DNA from: Cohnella algarum
Lineage (GTDB): Bacteria > Bacillota > Bacilli > Paenibacillales > Paenibacillaceae
Assembly: GCF_016937515.1 (NCBI RefSeq)
Contig: NZ_JAFHKM010000002.1
Coordinates: 2,227,001 to 2,291,000 of the forward strand
Direction: 5' to 3'
Length of the DNA stretch: 64,000 nucleotides
The notes under the pieces were generated by a model that was given only the letters and a program-made list of their open reading frames with translations, was not told where the DNA came from and made no database searches. The position numbers and the translations under genes were made by a program. Shown here one piece after another: positions 34,633 through 41,778 of this stretch; positions within the stretch are counted from its first letter, which is position 1; every line of letters begins with the position of its first letter.

Positions 34633-34648
34633 ATACCAAATAGTATGT
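34633..34648. promoter_or_regulatory. Operator of the TetR-type regulator, hydrolase copy
   Basis: ATACCA-N4-GTATGT, embedded in the inverted repeat AACATAC...GTATGTT (34630-34649), directly upstream of the hydrolase gene. The identical 12 defined bases with the same spacing recur at 35511-35526 ahead of the TetR gene. Confidence 0.75.
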
Positions 34649-34690
34649 TGTGGCTGTAAAAATTCCCGCAGTCTCCCTGCGAGAACGGCT

Positions 34691-35470
34691 TCAGGGCTTT
34701 GCGGCCGCCACCCCCGGCCAAAGCGTTCTGGAAATCGTACGAATAAGCGCACGCAAGCGGTCCGGACTCGGATCGATCATCCATTCGACGAGAACGCCTT
34801 TTAACAGCGCATCGAACATCAGGGCGACCGATTCGGGATCGACATCGTCCGCCACGTATCCTCTCCGCTGCATCTCGCCAAGGAGGACCCCGACTTGACC
34901 GATCAGGCGGCGATGCAGCTTCTGCAGCCGTTCGCGCACTTCCGGTTCGCGGCTGGACGCGACGAATTCCAAAAACAGCCCGGAATTCTCTTCCCCCGGC
35001 ACCAAACAGACGAACTGCGATTCCAGCCAGCCCTCGAGTTCCGCCATCGGATCGGCCGACGACAGGATGCGTTCGACCTGTCCCGGAAGCCATCGGGCTT
35101 GCTGCTCGAAATTGCGCTCCAGCAGCGCTAGGAACAGATCCTGCTTGCTCGAGAAATGCCAGTATACCGCGCCTTTGCTCAGCCCGGCGTGTTCGGCCAC
35201 CTTGTCCAGGGAGGAGTTCGCATAGCCGCTGGCAGCGAAAACGCGGGCCGCCGCCTCCAGCACGCGGGATTTCGTATCCGCCGGTCCGCTATCGGAGGCC
35301 TGCCTTGATTTAAACCACTGCCGCATCTCTTCCTTATTCCCTAGATGCCGGCGAACGGCCGTCCAATGCACGCCGGCGGCTTGCGCGATTTCGGCGAAGG
35401 TGATCCGGTCGAACGGCTTCGTGCCTGCCAGCCGCCCGGCCGCTTCGTAAATTTTGTCCCGAACCGTCAA
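34691..35470 (-). CDS. TetR family regulator with two tandem HTH domains
   Basis: 259 residues from TTG 35470, which has GAGGTG 7 nt upstream; the longer frame has no ribosome binding site. The first HTH lies at about residues 1-55 (RITFAEIAQAAGVHWTAVRRHLGNKEEM). The second, at about 65-120 (SSLDKVAEHAGLSKGAVYWHFSSKQDLF), is a full TetR_N domain. The C-terminal ligand domain follows (EGWLESQFVCLVPGEENSGLFLEFV). Two N-terminal HTH units in one TetR protein are unusual. It probably represses itself and the hydrolase gene via the two ATACCA-N4-GTATGT sites. Confidence 0.85.
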   Translation of the reverse strand: MTVRDKIYEAAGRLAGTKPFDRITFAEIAQAAGVHWTAVRRHLGNKEEMRQWFKSRQASDSGPADTKSRVLEAAARVFAASGYANSSLDKVAEHAGLSKGAVYWHFSSKQDLFLALLERNFEQQARWLPGQVERILSSADPMAELEGWLESQFVCLVPGEENSGLFLEFVASSREPEVRERLQKLHRRLIGQVGVLLGEMQRRGYVADDVDPESVALMFDALLKGVLVEWMIDPSPDRLRALIRTISRTLWPGVAAAKP

Positions 35471-35510
35471 TAGATTCACCTCGCAATGTCCGTATTTTTG
35501 TAACATATAA

Positions 35511-35526
35511 ATACCACTCGGTATGT
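35511..35526. promoter_or_regulatory. Operator of the TetR-type regulator, autoregulatory copy
   Basis: ATACCA-N4-GTATGT upstream of the TetR gene start (35470), the same motif as at 34633-34648. It suggests autoregulation. Confidence 0.75.
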
Positions 35527-35681
35527 AAATAATATAATGCATCTTTCCTCCAGGTTCAAGCGGGGAGGGAGCGGTCAACGGAGCAAGCCGCAATAGAATT
35601 GGAACAACCCCGTTAACAACGCCGAAAAAATGATAAACTGTAACTATGCGCTAACGACGTTAACGGAAAGGCGGAAACGAA

Positions 35682-36506
35682 ATGCTATACTCGTTTGTCA
35701 TCGAGCCTCTGCTGTTTGTCGAGTTTGAAAACGAAGAGGAACAGCTGGACAAATGCAAGGACTGGGGCCTGATTTCGGAAAAAGCGACGAAAACAAAATC
35801 GTTCTATTATCGGGGCAACGGCTTGAATGAGAGCTGCCGGATCGTCGGATACGCCGACAGGACGGTCGCCGTCATCGAATTCGACAACATGCAGCGGCAT
35901 TGCATTCACGCGGCATACTTGAAGGAGATGCAGGCGGCGAATTTCGGCCAGCGCTATGCGGGCAAAGCGGAAACGGAATCCGGCGAATCGCAGGACATCG
36001 AAGACGGCGGAGCGGAGGCGGTGTCCGGGGAGTCGCTGACGCAGGCTCCGGAGAGCCCGACCGAGGCAGCGGCGGCCATGGTCGAGACGTCCCCGGTCGC
36101 GGCGGAGCGCCCTTCCGGGGAGCCTTCTCAAGCCGGGCGGCCGAAGGAGGAAGAATCCGCGGCGGAGAAGCCGGTCAAAGGGAAGGCTCCCGCCAAACGA
36201 AAGAAGGTCGAGCTGCCGGAGGAAAAGGTGAAGTTGGTCGCGACTGTCAAGGAGTTTGCGTCGGTGCCGAACTATTTTGCCGATAATGACGACGAAGTGA
36301 TCGTGTACGAAGCGGTGGCGATCGTCGATCCGGAAATCGAGCTGGGCGAGGCCTGGTCCAGCTACAGCGCCACGCTGAAAAAGCTGGAGCTTGCCGAAGG
36401 AGACCGACTGACGTTCGAAGCGAAAGTGATCGCCAAAAAATTGACCAAGCACCCGGTGCCTTACAAAATCAACAATCCTTCAAAGATTCAAAAGGTCGGC
36501 CCCTAA
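35682..36506 (+). CDS. Conserved hypothetical protein with a C-terminal OB-like domain
   Basis: 274 residues in three parts. The N-terminal domain (about 1-88; LYSFVIEPLLFVEFENEEEQLDKCKDW) is compact. The linker (about 90-185) is rich in Glu, Pro, Ala and Ser, then basic (KGKAPAKRKK). The C-terminal domain (about 186-274; VKLVATVKEFASVPNYFADND...LTFEAKVIAKKL) has alternating strands like an OB fold. I do not recognise the family. A degenerate partial copy of its C-terminus with the same terminator occurs at 60026-60314. Confidence 0.6.
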   Translation: MLYSFVIEPLLFVEFENEEEQLDKCKDWGLISEKATKTKSFYYRGNGLNESCRIVGYADRTVAVIEFDNMQRHCIHAAYLKEMQAANFGQRYAGKAETESGESQDIEDGGAEAVSGESLTQAPESPTEAAAAMVETSPVAAERPSGEPSQAGRPKEEESAAEKPVKGKAPAKRKKVELPEEKVKLVATVKEFASVPNYFADNDDEVIVYEAVAIVDPEIELGEAWSSYSATLKKLELAEGDRLTFEAKVIAKKLTKHPVPYKINNPSKIQKVGP

Positions 36507-36529
36507 GCGCCCCTGAGCGGGGCCTTTTT
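36498..36529 (+). terminator. Intrinsic terminator of the OB-like protein gene
   Basis: GGCCCC (36498-36503) with GGGGCC (36519-36524), or the alternative inner stem GCCCC/GGGGC, followed by TTTTT. The same terminator is duplicated at 60293-60314. Confidence 0.8.
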
Positions 36530-36745
36530 GCTGCGATAAAGGCCCCCGTACTTCGGAGCTGAAGCGGATGAAACTTCGCGGCGCTTCTCCCGGGTTCGAA
36601 GCCGGCGCCATAGCGCCTTTCCTTATCATGTTATAATAATTTACACAAAATCGGTCGAGAGAACCGGATTTGTCCGGATTTTCGCGTTTAAGACGATTGA
36701 ACGCGCGATTTCCCCTGAAAATGTTATGAAAGGTAACGCGATTTA

Positions 36746-36774
36746 TTGACAACGGGAAGACGGAGGGTTACAGT
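36746..36774 (+). promoter_or_regulatory. SigmaA promoter of the NitT/TauT-hutP-hisD operon
   Basis: TTGACA (36746-36751), a 17-nt spacer, TACAGT (36769-36774). Start expected near 36781, so the transcript begins about 10 nt before the NAG triplets of the HutP-type antiterminator. The preceding stretch 36530-36745 shows no gene. Confidence 0.75.
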
Positions 36775-36791
36775 AAGAAATAAGTACAATA

Positions 36792-36866
36792 TAGTTGTTA
36801 GTTTATAGGATGTGCTTTAGAATTACAGGGAATTTGTCTCTGTTTTCTGGCACATTTTTATTTTTT
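36792..36866 (+). promoter_or_regulatory. HutP-type antiterminator A: UAG-N4-UAG-N4-UAG next to an intrinsic terminator
   Basis: Three TAG triplets at 36792-36794, 36799-36801 and 36806-36808 are separated by exactly 4 nt, as in the known HutP RNA target. The terminator stem starts 2 nt later: ATGTGC (36810-36815) pairs with GCACAT (36850-36855), with inner AGAA/TTCT and ACAG/CTGT helices, then TTTTTATTTTTT. HutP with histidine bound should block this terminator and let the transcript reach the binding-protein gene and hutP itself. The remaining leader, 36867-36982, holds no gene. Confidence 0.75.
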
Positions 36867-36982
36867 GTTAGGGGGGGATTTGTCGGAAGCTGTCGGCTTG
36901 GCCTGAAGGAAGTTGAACGCAACGAACAAACCGGAAACGAGACCCGAACTCAACTAAAAAACGATTGGAGTGGAGTACGCTG

Positions 36983-37999
36983 ATGAAGAAAAAGTGGTCG
37001 CTGCTTGCCGTAACGGGAATCGCTCTCGCCATGCTGTCCGCATGCGGCGGAGGAAATCAGGAGAATGCCTCCTCGTCGGGAACGGGCGAGAGCCCGAGCG
37101 CGAGCGCAGCGGCATCCGAAGAGACATTGACGTTCCAGATGGGCGTCGAGCCATGGGTCGGCTACGCTCCCTGGTGGATCGCGCAGGAGCAAGGCATTTT
37201 TGAAAAATACGGCCTGGACGTAACGGTCGTCAACTTCAACCAGGACTCCGACATCAACGCCGCCTTCGCGTCCGACAAAATCAAAGTCGCGAACATCGCC
37301 ACCCATACGGCAATCAAGATGGTGGGCAACAACAACCTCGCGCTGAACGGCATCATTCTGCTGGATGAATCGAATGAGGCGGACGCGATTCTCGCCGCCG
37401 GCAACGCCCAGAGCATCGCCGACTTGAAAGGGAAGAAGGTCGCCTTCGAGGAAGGGACGACTTCCGATCTGCTGCTTCGCCAGGCGTTGTCCGACAACAA
37501 TATGACGATCGACGATGTGGAGGTCGTCTACATGCCGGCCTCCGACGCGGGACTTGCGCTTCTGTCCGGCAATGTCGACGCCGCCGTCACGTACGAGCCT
37601 TACATCTCCACGGTCAAAGCCAAAGGCGACGTGCAAATGCTGTACTCTGGCGAGAACGCCCCGGGGCTGATCAGCGACTTGACCGTCATTAAATCCGAGT
37701 ACATGTCCGAGCACCCCGAGGTCAAAGACAAGCTGCGGCAAGTATGGGACGAGACGATGGCTTACTGGGAGAGCAACCCCGACGAAGGCAACCGGATCAT
37801 TGGCGAAAAGACGGGCGTCGACGTCGCCGAGCTTCCGGTCATCCTCGAAGGCCTGCGCTACTTTACGTCGGAGGATCAACTGCAGATGGCCGATTCCGGC
37901 GAGTTCCTGGAGACGGCCGCCAACATTCAAACCATCCTCACGAATCAGAAAGTGCTGGATCAGCAAGTAGATTTGAACCAGATGTTCCAGTTAAAATAA
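36983..37999 (+). CDS. NitT/TauT family ABC transporter substrate-binding lipoprotein
   Basis: 338 residues from ATG 36983 (GGAGTGGAG upstream). The signal MKKKWSLLAVTGIALAMLSAC ends in the LSAC lipobox. The mature part matches SsuA/ThiY-like proteins: WVGYAPWWIAQEQGIFEKYGLDV (about residues 59-81) and VKVANIATH..., LKGKKVAFEEGTTSDLLL. Relatives bind sulfonates, taurine, pyrimidine precursors and other small ring compounds. It opens an operon that contains hutP, the permease, the ATPase and hisD, behind a HutP-type terminator. I infer an imidazole compound as ligand. Confidence 0.88.
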   Translation: MKKKWSLLAVTGIALAMLSACGGGNQENASSSGTGESPSASAAASEETLTFQMGVEPWVGYAPWWIAQEQGIFEKYGLDVTVVNFNQDSDINAAFASDKIKVANIATHTAIKMVGNNNLALNGIILLDESNEADAILAAGNAQSIADLKGKKVAFEEGTTSDLLLRQALSDNNMTIDDVEVVYMPASDAGLALLSGNVDAAVTYEPYISTVKAKGDVQMLYSGENAPGLISDLTVIKSEYMSEHPEVKDKLRQVWDETMAYWESNPDEGNRIIGEKTGVDVAELPVILEGLRYFTSEDQLQMADSGEFLETAANIQTILTNQKVLDQQVDLNQMFQLK

Positions 38000-38006
38000 G
38001 AAAAAC

Positions 38007-38042
38007 GCCGTCTTCCGGCCGGGCCCTCGGAAGGAAGACGGC
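38007..38042 (+). promoter_or_regulatory. Intercistronic hairpin between the binding-protein gene and hutP
   Basis: GCCGTCTTCC (38007-38016) pairs perfectly with GGAAGACGGC (38033-38042). There is no T-run after it, so it is not an efficient terminator. Such hairpins often protect the 3' end of binding-protein mRNA and lower expression of the genes behind. Confidence 0.55.
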
Positions 38043-38063
38043 TATCGAGAGGGGATCAGGCCC

Positions 38064-38522
38064 ATGCACAGCGGATCGAGTACCTTCCCCGTCGGCAAGC
38101 TGGCGATATTGCTCGCGGTTCTCCAGGATCACGAATGGCGGAAGAGCGTCGAGCAGGAATTAATCGCGGGCGGCTATAAATTCACGATCGGTCGGGTCGG
38201 CGCGATGGATATGATGAAGGTCATTGCCGCCATCGAGACGGCGGCCAAGAACAACCGAATTATCGACAGCGAATCGTACCGCGAAGTGCATGCGGTCTAC
38301 CACGCCATTATCGAAGCTCTGCAGGGCGTGGGAAGGGGAGAGGTGCAGTTCGGCAATATTCTCCGTACGGTCGGCCTCACCTTCTCGATCGTCCGGGGCA
38401 AGTTCGCAAGCACCGTTCAGCATGAGGGAGAATGGGTGGCGGTCGCGGTTTACGGTACGATCGGAGCGCCCATCAAAGGCTTCGAACACGAAACCATCGG
38501 TTTTGGTTTTAATCATATTTAA
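38064..38522 (+). CDS. hutP: HutP, histidine-responsive RNA-binding antiterminator
   Basis: 152 residues, close to the 148-151 of Bacillus HutP. Conserved segments: GRVGAMDMMKVIAAIETAAK, SYREVHAVYHAIIEALQGV (His76 and His80, equivalent to the metal/histidine ligands His73 and His77) and the C-terminal YGTIGAPIKGFEHETIGFGFNHI (His142, cf. His138). HutP hexamers bind NAG-N4 repeats in RNA with L-histidine and Mg2+ and prevent terminator formation. GAGAGGGGAT lies upstream of ATG 38064. It is placed inside the transporter operon behind its own candidate target, so it should be autoactivated. In B. subtilis it precedes hutH directly. Confidence 0.95.
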   Translation: MHSGSSTFPVGKLAILLAVLQDHEWRKSVEQELIAGGYKFTIGRVGAMDMMKVIAAIETAAKNNRIIDSESYREVHAVYHAIIEALQGVGRGEVQFGNILRTVGLTFSIVRGKFASTVQHEGEWVAVAVYGTIGAPIKGFEHETIGFGFNHI

Positions 38523-38540
38523 TTTAATTGGGGGATGCCC

Positions 38541-39305
38541 GTGCGCAAATATACGCTGCTCTCCATCGCAAGCATCCTCGTCGTGCTCGCGGTATGGTCC
38601 ATCGTAACCTATTCCAAAATGATCGATCCGCTGTTCCTTCCTACGCCGGGCGCGACCCTGAACGCCCTGCGCGAAGAGATCGACGAAGGCATCTTCTTCA
38701 CGGACGTCGGCGTCAGCTTCTATCGCATTCTGATGGGCTTCGTCATCTCGACGATTTTCGCGGTCCCGATCGGCATGATGATGGCGACTTCGAAAACGTG
38801 GCAAGCGATTTGGGAGCCGCTGATCGGCCTCATCCGCTACATGCCGGCTGTCGCCTTCATTCCGCTGTCGATCCTGTGGTTCGGCACGAGCGATTTGCAA
38901 AAGTTTTTCATCTTGTTCCTCGGCGTCTTCTTCCAGGAAGTCATCATGATCGCCGACAACTGCAAAACCGTCAACAAGTCTCTCGTCGAAGTCGGCCATA
39001 CGCTCGGGTTCAGCAAGAGCGAGGTTACCCGCAGCATCGTTTTCCGCGCCGCCCTGCCCGGCATGGTCGACACGTTCCGGACGACATGGGGATGGGCCTG
39101 GACTTACCTGGTCGTGGCCGAGCTGGTCGCCGCCTCCGAAGGCCTCGGCTTCCGGATCATTCAGGCGCAACGCTACCTGAGCACCGACCGGATCGTCCTC
39201 GGCATTCTCGTCATCGGTCTGTTCGGCTTGATTACGGATCAGCTGTTTGCTTGGCTGTACCGCAAAATGTTCCCGTGGAAAATGTTGGAGAAAGCAAAGG
39301 GGTGA
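38541..39305 (+). CDS. NitT/TauT ABC transporter permease
   Basis: About 254 residues. I prefer GTG 38541, because GGGGG lies 6 nt upstream, while ATG 38535 directly touches that sequence. Six helices. The EAA loop appears as VEVGHTLGFSKSEVTRSIVFRAALPGM (about residues 151-177), the usual form in SsuC/TauC-type permeases. It follows hutP by 18 nt and precedes the ATPase by 6 nt, so these form the membrane and energising parts for the binding protein at 36983. Confidence 0.9.
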   Translation: MRKYTLLSIASILVVLAVWSIVTYSKMIDPLFLPTPGATLNALREEIDEGIFFTDVGVSFYRILMGFVISTIFAVPIGMMMATSKTWQAIWEPLIGLIRYMPAVAFIPLSILWFGTSDLQKFFILFLGVFFQEVIMIADNCKTVNKSLVEVGHTLGFSKSEVTRSIVFRAALPGMVDTFRTTWGWAWTYLVVAELVAASEGLGFRIIQAQRYLSTDRIVLGILVIGLFGLITDQLFAWLYRKMFPWKMLEKAKG

Positions 39306-39311
39306 CCGAAG

Positions 39312-40151
39312 ATGGCCTTGCAATTGGTTCAAGAGCACACCGCGGACAAGGAAACGATGCTGTACGCTGAAAACGTATCCAAGACGTTCGCGAGCAACAA
39401 GAAGGAGATCGTCGCCCTCGAGAGCGTTCATATCACGATCAAACGGGAAGAATTCGTCTCCTTGCTCGGCCCGTCCGGCTGCGGCAAATCGACCTTCCTT
39501 CGGCTGGTCGCCGGGCTGGACGAAAAGACCGACGGCGTTTTGACGCTGAACGGAACGCCGATCGTCGGCTCGGGACGGGATCGCGGCGTCGTGTTTCAGC
39601 AATACAGCTTGCTTCCGTGGATGCATGCCTGGGAGAATGTCGCGTTCGCCTTGAAGAAGTCGAAGGGGCTGAGCGCCGCCCAGAAGAAGGAAATGGCGCA
39701 TCACTTTCTGGAGCTGGTCGGCCTGAAGGGCTTCGAGAACCATTATCCGGCCCAGATGTCGGGCGGCATGCAGCAGCGCGTCGCGATCGCCCGGGCGCTT
39801 GTCTATCGGCCGAAGCTGCTGCTGATGGATGAGCCGTTCGGCGCGCTGGACGCTCAGACCCGCCGCGATATGCAGGATTTGCTCATGCGCATCCGGCAGG
39901 AGGAGAAGTGCAGCGTGCTGTTCGTCACTCACGACGTGGATGAGGCCATTTACCTGTCGGACCGCGTTTATATGATGAGCGCGCATCCGGGCCGGATCGC
40001 GAAGGAATTGACGATCGACATCCGCAAGCCGCGCGACTGGAACGACATGCTCTCCGACCGGTTCGTCCATTACAAGCGGGAAATCGTATCTGAACTGGAA
40101 CGGCAGAAATCGCTCAAGCACCAAGCCCTTCAGGCTAAGACTTCAACGTGA
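39312..40151 (+). CDS. NitT/TauT ABC transporter ATP-binding protein
   Basis: 279 residues. Walker A GPSGCGKST (about residues 54-62), Q-loop FQQYSLLPW, signature MSGGMQQRVAIARAL, Walker B LLLMDEPFGALD and the H-loop FVTHDVDEAIYLSDR are all intact. SsuB/TauB-like, with a C-terminal tail of ~25 charged residues. It follows the permease by 6 nt and is 14 nt from hisD. It powers uptake by the transporter whose binding protein and permease share this operon. Confidence 0.93.
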   Translation: MALQLVQEHTADKETMLYAENVSKTFASNKKEIVALESVHITIKREEFVSLLGPSGCGKSTFLRLVAGLDEKTDGVLTLNGTPIVGSGRDRGVVFQQYSLLPWMHAWENVAFALKKSKGLSAAQKKEMAHHFLELVGLKGFENHYPAQMSGGMQQRVAIARALVYRPKLLLMDEPFGALDAQTRRDMQDLLMRIRQEEKCSVLFVTHDVDEAIYLSDRVYMMSAHPGRIAKELTIDIRKPRDWNDMLSDRFVHYKREIVSELERQKSLKHQALQAKTST

Positions 40152-40165
40152 CGAGGTGAATGAAG

Positions 40166-41440
40166 ATGTTGAAGATCGTGGGAAGACACGAACTGAACGC
40201 CGCCCAGGCCGAGGCCGGAGCGGCCGGGCAGGAACGCCGGGAGGCCGTCCTGCACATAATAGAAGAAGTCAGGCGCGACGGCGATGCGGCCCTGCTCCGG
40301 CTGACCGAGAAGTACGACCGGGTGGCGTTGCCGCGGCTGGCGGTGACGGAGGAAGAATTCGCGGAGGCGTACCGGGCGCTCGATCCGGACGTGCTGGACG
40401 CGCTTCGGCAAGCGATCGCCAACGTTCGCGACTACCATGAGCGCCAGATGCGGGAGTCGTGGATGACGACGAAGGAGAGCGGCACGATCATGGGGCAGCT
40501 TATTCTTCCGCTGGAGCGGGTCGGGCTGTACGTGCCGGGAGGAACGGCGGCTTATCCGACCTCCGTCATGATGAACGCCGTTCCCGCGCTCGCGGCCGGC
40601 GTGAAGGAGATTGTCATGACGACGCCGCCCGGCAAGGACGGCAAGGTGAACCCGGCCGTGCTGGCCGCCGCCGCGGAGCTCGGCATCCGCGAGGTGTTCA
40701 AGGTCGGGGGAGCGCAGGCGATCGCCGCTCTCGCGTACGGCACGGAAACGATCCGCAGAGTCGACAAAATCACGGGCCCGGGGAACGCGTTCGTCGCGGC
40801 GGCCAAGCGGGAAGTGTTCGGGCAAGTGGCGATCGACATGATCGCGGGGCCGAGCGAAGTCGTCGTGCTGGCCGACGAAACGGCCGACGCCGCCTACGTC
40901 GCCGCCGATCTGCTCGCCCAGGCGGAGCACGATCCGCTCGCTTCCGTGACGCTCGTGACGACGTCCCGGTCTCTGGCCGAAGAAGTGCGGCGGGAGGCCG
41001 CGACCCAGCTCGAGGGGCTGGACCGGCGGGAGATCGCCGCGAAGGCGCTGGAGAGCTACGGCGCGATCTGCGTCGCGGCGAGCCTCGAGGAGGCGATCGA
41101 GATCGTCAACGAGCTGGCGACGGAACATCTTCAGATCCAGATTCGGGATCCGTTCGCGCATCTCGGCGCCATCAAGCATGCGGGAGCGATCTTCATCGGC
41201 GACGACAGTCCCGTCGCGATCGGAGATTACTTCGCAGGCACGAATCACGTGCTGCCGACGGGCCGGACGGCGCGGTTCTCTTCGGGGCTGTCCGTCGACG
41301 ACTTCCTGAAGAAAACGAGCTTCGTCCGCTACAGCCGCCGGGACATGCTCGAGAACGGGCGCCAAATAGCGGCCCTGGCCCGATTCGAGGGCTTGCAGGC
41401 GCACGCCCGGTCGGTCGAGCTCCGGCTGGAGCGCTCCTGA
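40166..41440 (+). CDS. hisD: Histidinol dehydrogenase
   Basis: 424 residues from ATG 40166, preferred over ATG 40160 because GAGGTG is then 7 nt upstream. HisD converts L-histidinol to L-histidine with 2 NAD+. Active-site residues are present: His255 in AQAEHDPLA, Glu320-His321 in ATEHLQI and His361 in GTNHVLPTG; the zinc-site and [14 protein letters not shown] motifs are intact. It is last in the transporter-hutP operon and followed by a terminator, with no other biosynthetic his gene nearby except hisC, hisB and a hisJ-like gene further on. A catabolic role (histidinol to histidine for Hut) is therefore likely. Confidence 0.93.
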   Translation: MLKIVGRHELNAAQAEAGAAGQERREAVLHIIEEVRRDGDAALLRLTEKYDRVALPRLAVTEEEFAEAYRALDPDVLDALRQAIANVRDYHERQMRESWMTTKESGTIMGQLILPLERVGLYVPGGTAAYPTSVMMNAVPALAAGVKEIVMTTPPGKDGKVNPAVLAAAAELGIREVFKVGGAQAIAALAYGTETIRRVDKITGPGNAFVAAAKREVFGQVAIDMIAGPSEVVVLADETADAAYVAADLLAQAEHDPLASVTLVTTSRSLAEEVRREAATQLEGLDRREIAAKALESYGAICVAASLEEAIEIVNELATEHLQIQIRDPFAHLGAIKHAGAIFIGDDSPVAIGDYFAGTNHVLPTGRTARFSSGLSVDDFLKKTSFVRYSRRDMLENGRQIAALARFEGLQAHARSVELRLERS

Positions 41441-41524
41441 GGCCGCGAAGCTTGCGTTTCTCTGTTCCGTTCTCTCGCTTCGTTAGCGGCGCGCAACCGA
41501 GCAGTCTTTCGCCGGGCGGCCGAG

Positions 41525-41560
41525 CGGAACGCAAGACACCGAAAGTCTCTTCCGTTTTTT
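41525..41560 (+). terminator. Intrinsic terminator after hisD
   Basis: CGGAA (41525-41529) pairs with TTCCG (41550-41554) and AGAC (41534-41537) with GTCT (41545-41548), then TTTTTT. It separates the transporter operon from hutH. Confidence 0.75.
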
Positions 41561-41565
41561 ATCGT

Positions 41566-41594
41566 TTGACAGGCCCTTCCCTTTAGCTTCTAGT
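41566..41594 (+). promoter_or_regulatory. Candidate promoter of hutH
   Basis: TTGACA (41566-41571), 17 nt, TCTAGT (41589-41594; 4 of 6 consensus). The TAG pair at 41584-41586 and 41591-41593 overlaps it and is part of the DNA promoter, so it would not be in the transcript. The leader runs ~180 nt to ATG 41779. Confidence 0.5.
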
Positions 41595-41701
41595 TGCTTT
41601 CGGCCTTCCTTGGCCCAACTTGATTCTTTGCCGCTTGGTCGGGCAGCGGCCCGACAGGCGATTCCCCAACGACTGACAGACGGACAACAGCATCGGCCAT
41701 T

Positions 41702-41754
41702 TAGCGATTAGTGATTTAGAAAGCCGGTACCTCGGTTAGGTATGGGCTTTTTTT
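41702..41754 (+). promoter_or_regulatory. HutP-type antiterminator B upstream of hutH
   Basis: TAG at 41702-41704 and 41709-41711 (4-nt gap) and at 41717-41719 (5-nt gap) directly precede an intrinsic terminator. Its AAGCC arm (41721-41725) pairs with GGCTT (41745-41749) and GTACCT (41727-41732) with AGGTAT (41738-41743), followed by seven T residues. A further TAG sits in the loop side. It is equivalent to the B. subtilis hut terminator, though one gap is 5 rather than 4 nt. Confidence 0.7.
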
Positions 41755-41778
41755 CATTATCGTAAAGCAGGTGATCCA

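Noticed and set aside
36795-36983. Plus-strand 62-codon frame upstream of the NitT/TauT binding protein
   Set aside because: It overlaps the HutP-type antiterminator and leader; composition and lack of a proper ribosome binding site argue against a protein.
38160-40124. Minus-strand frame of 654 codons opposite hutP and the ABC transporter genes
   Set aside because: Three well conserved proteins are on the plus strand. The antisense frame has no recognisable motif and spans several gene borders.
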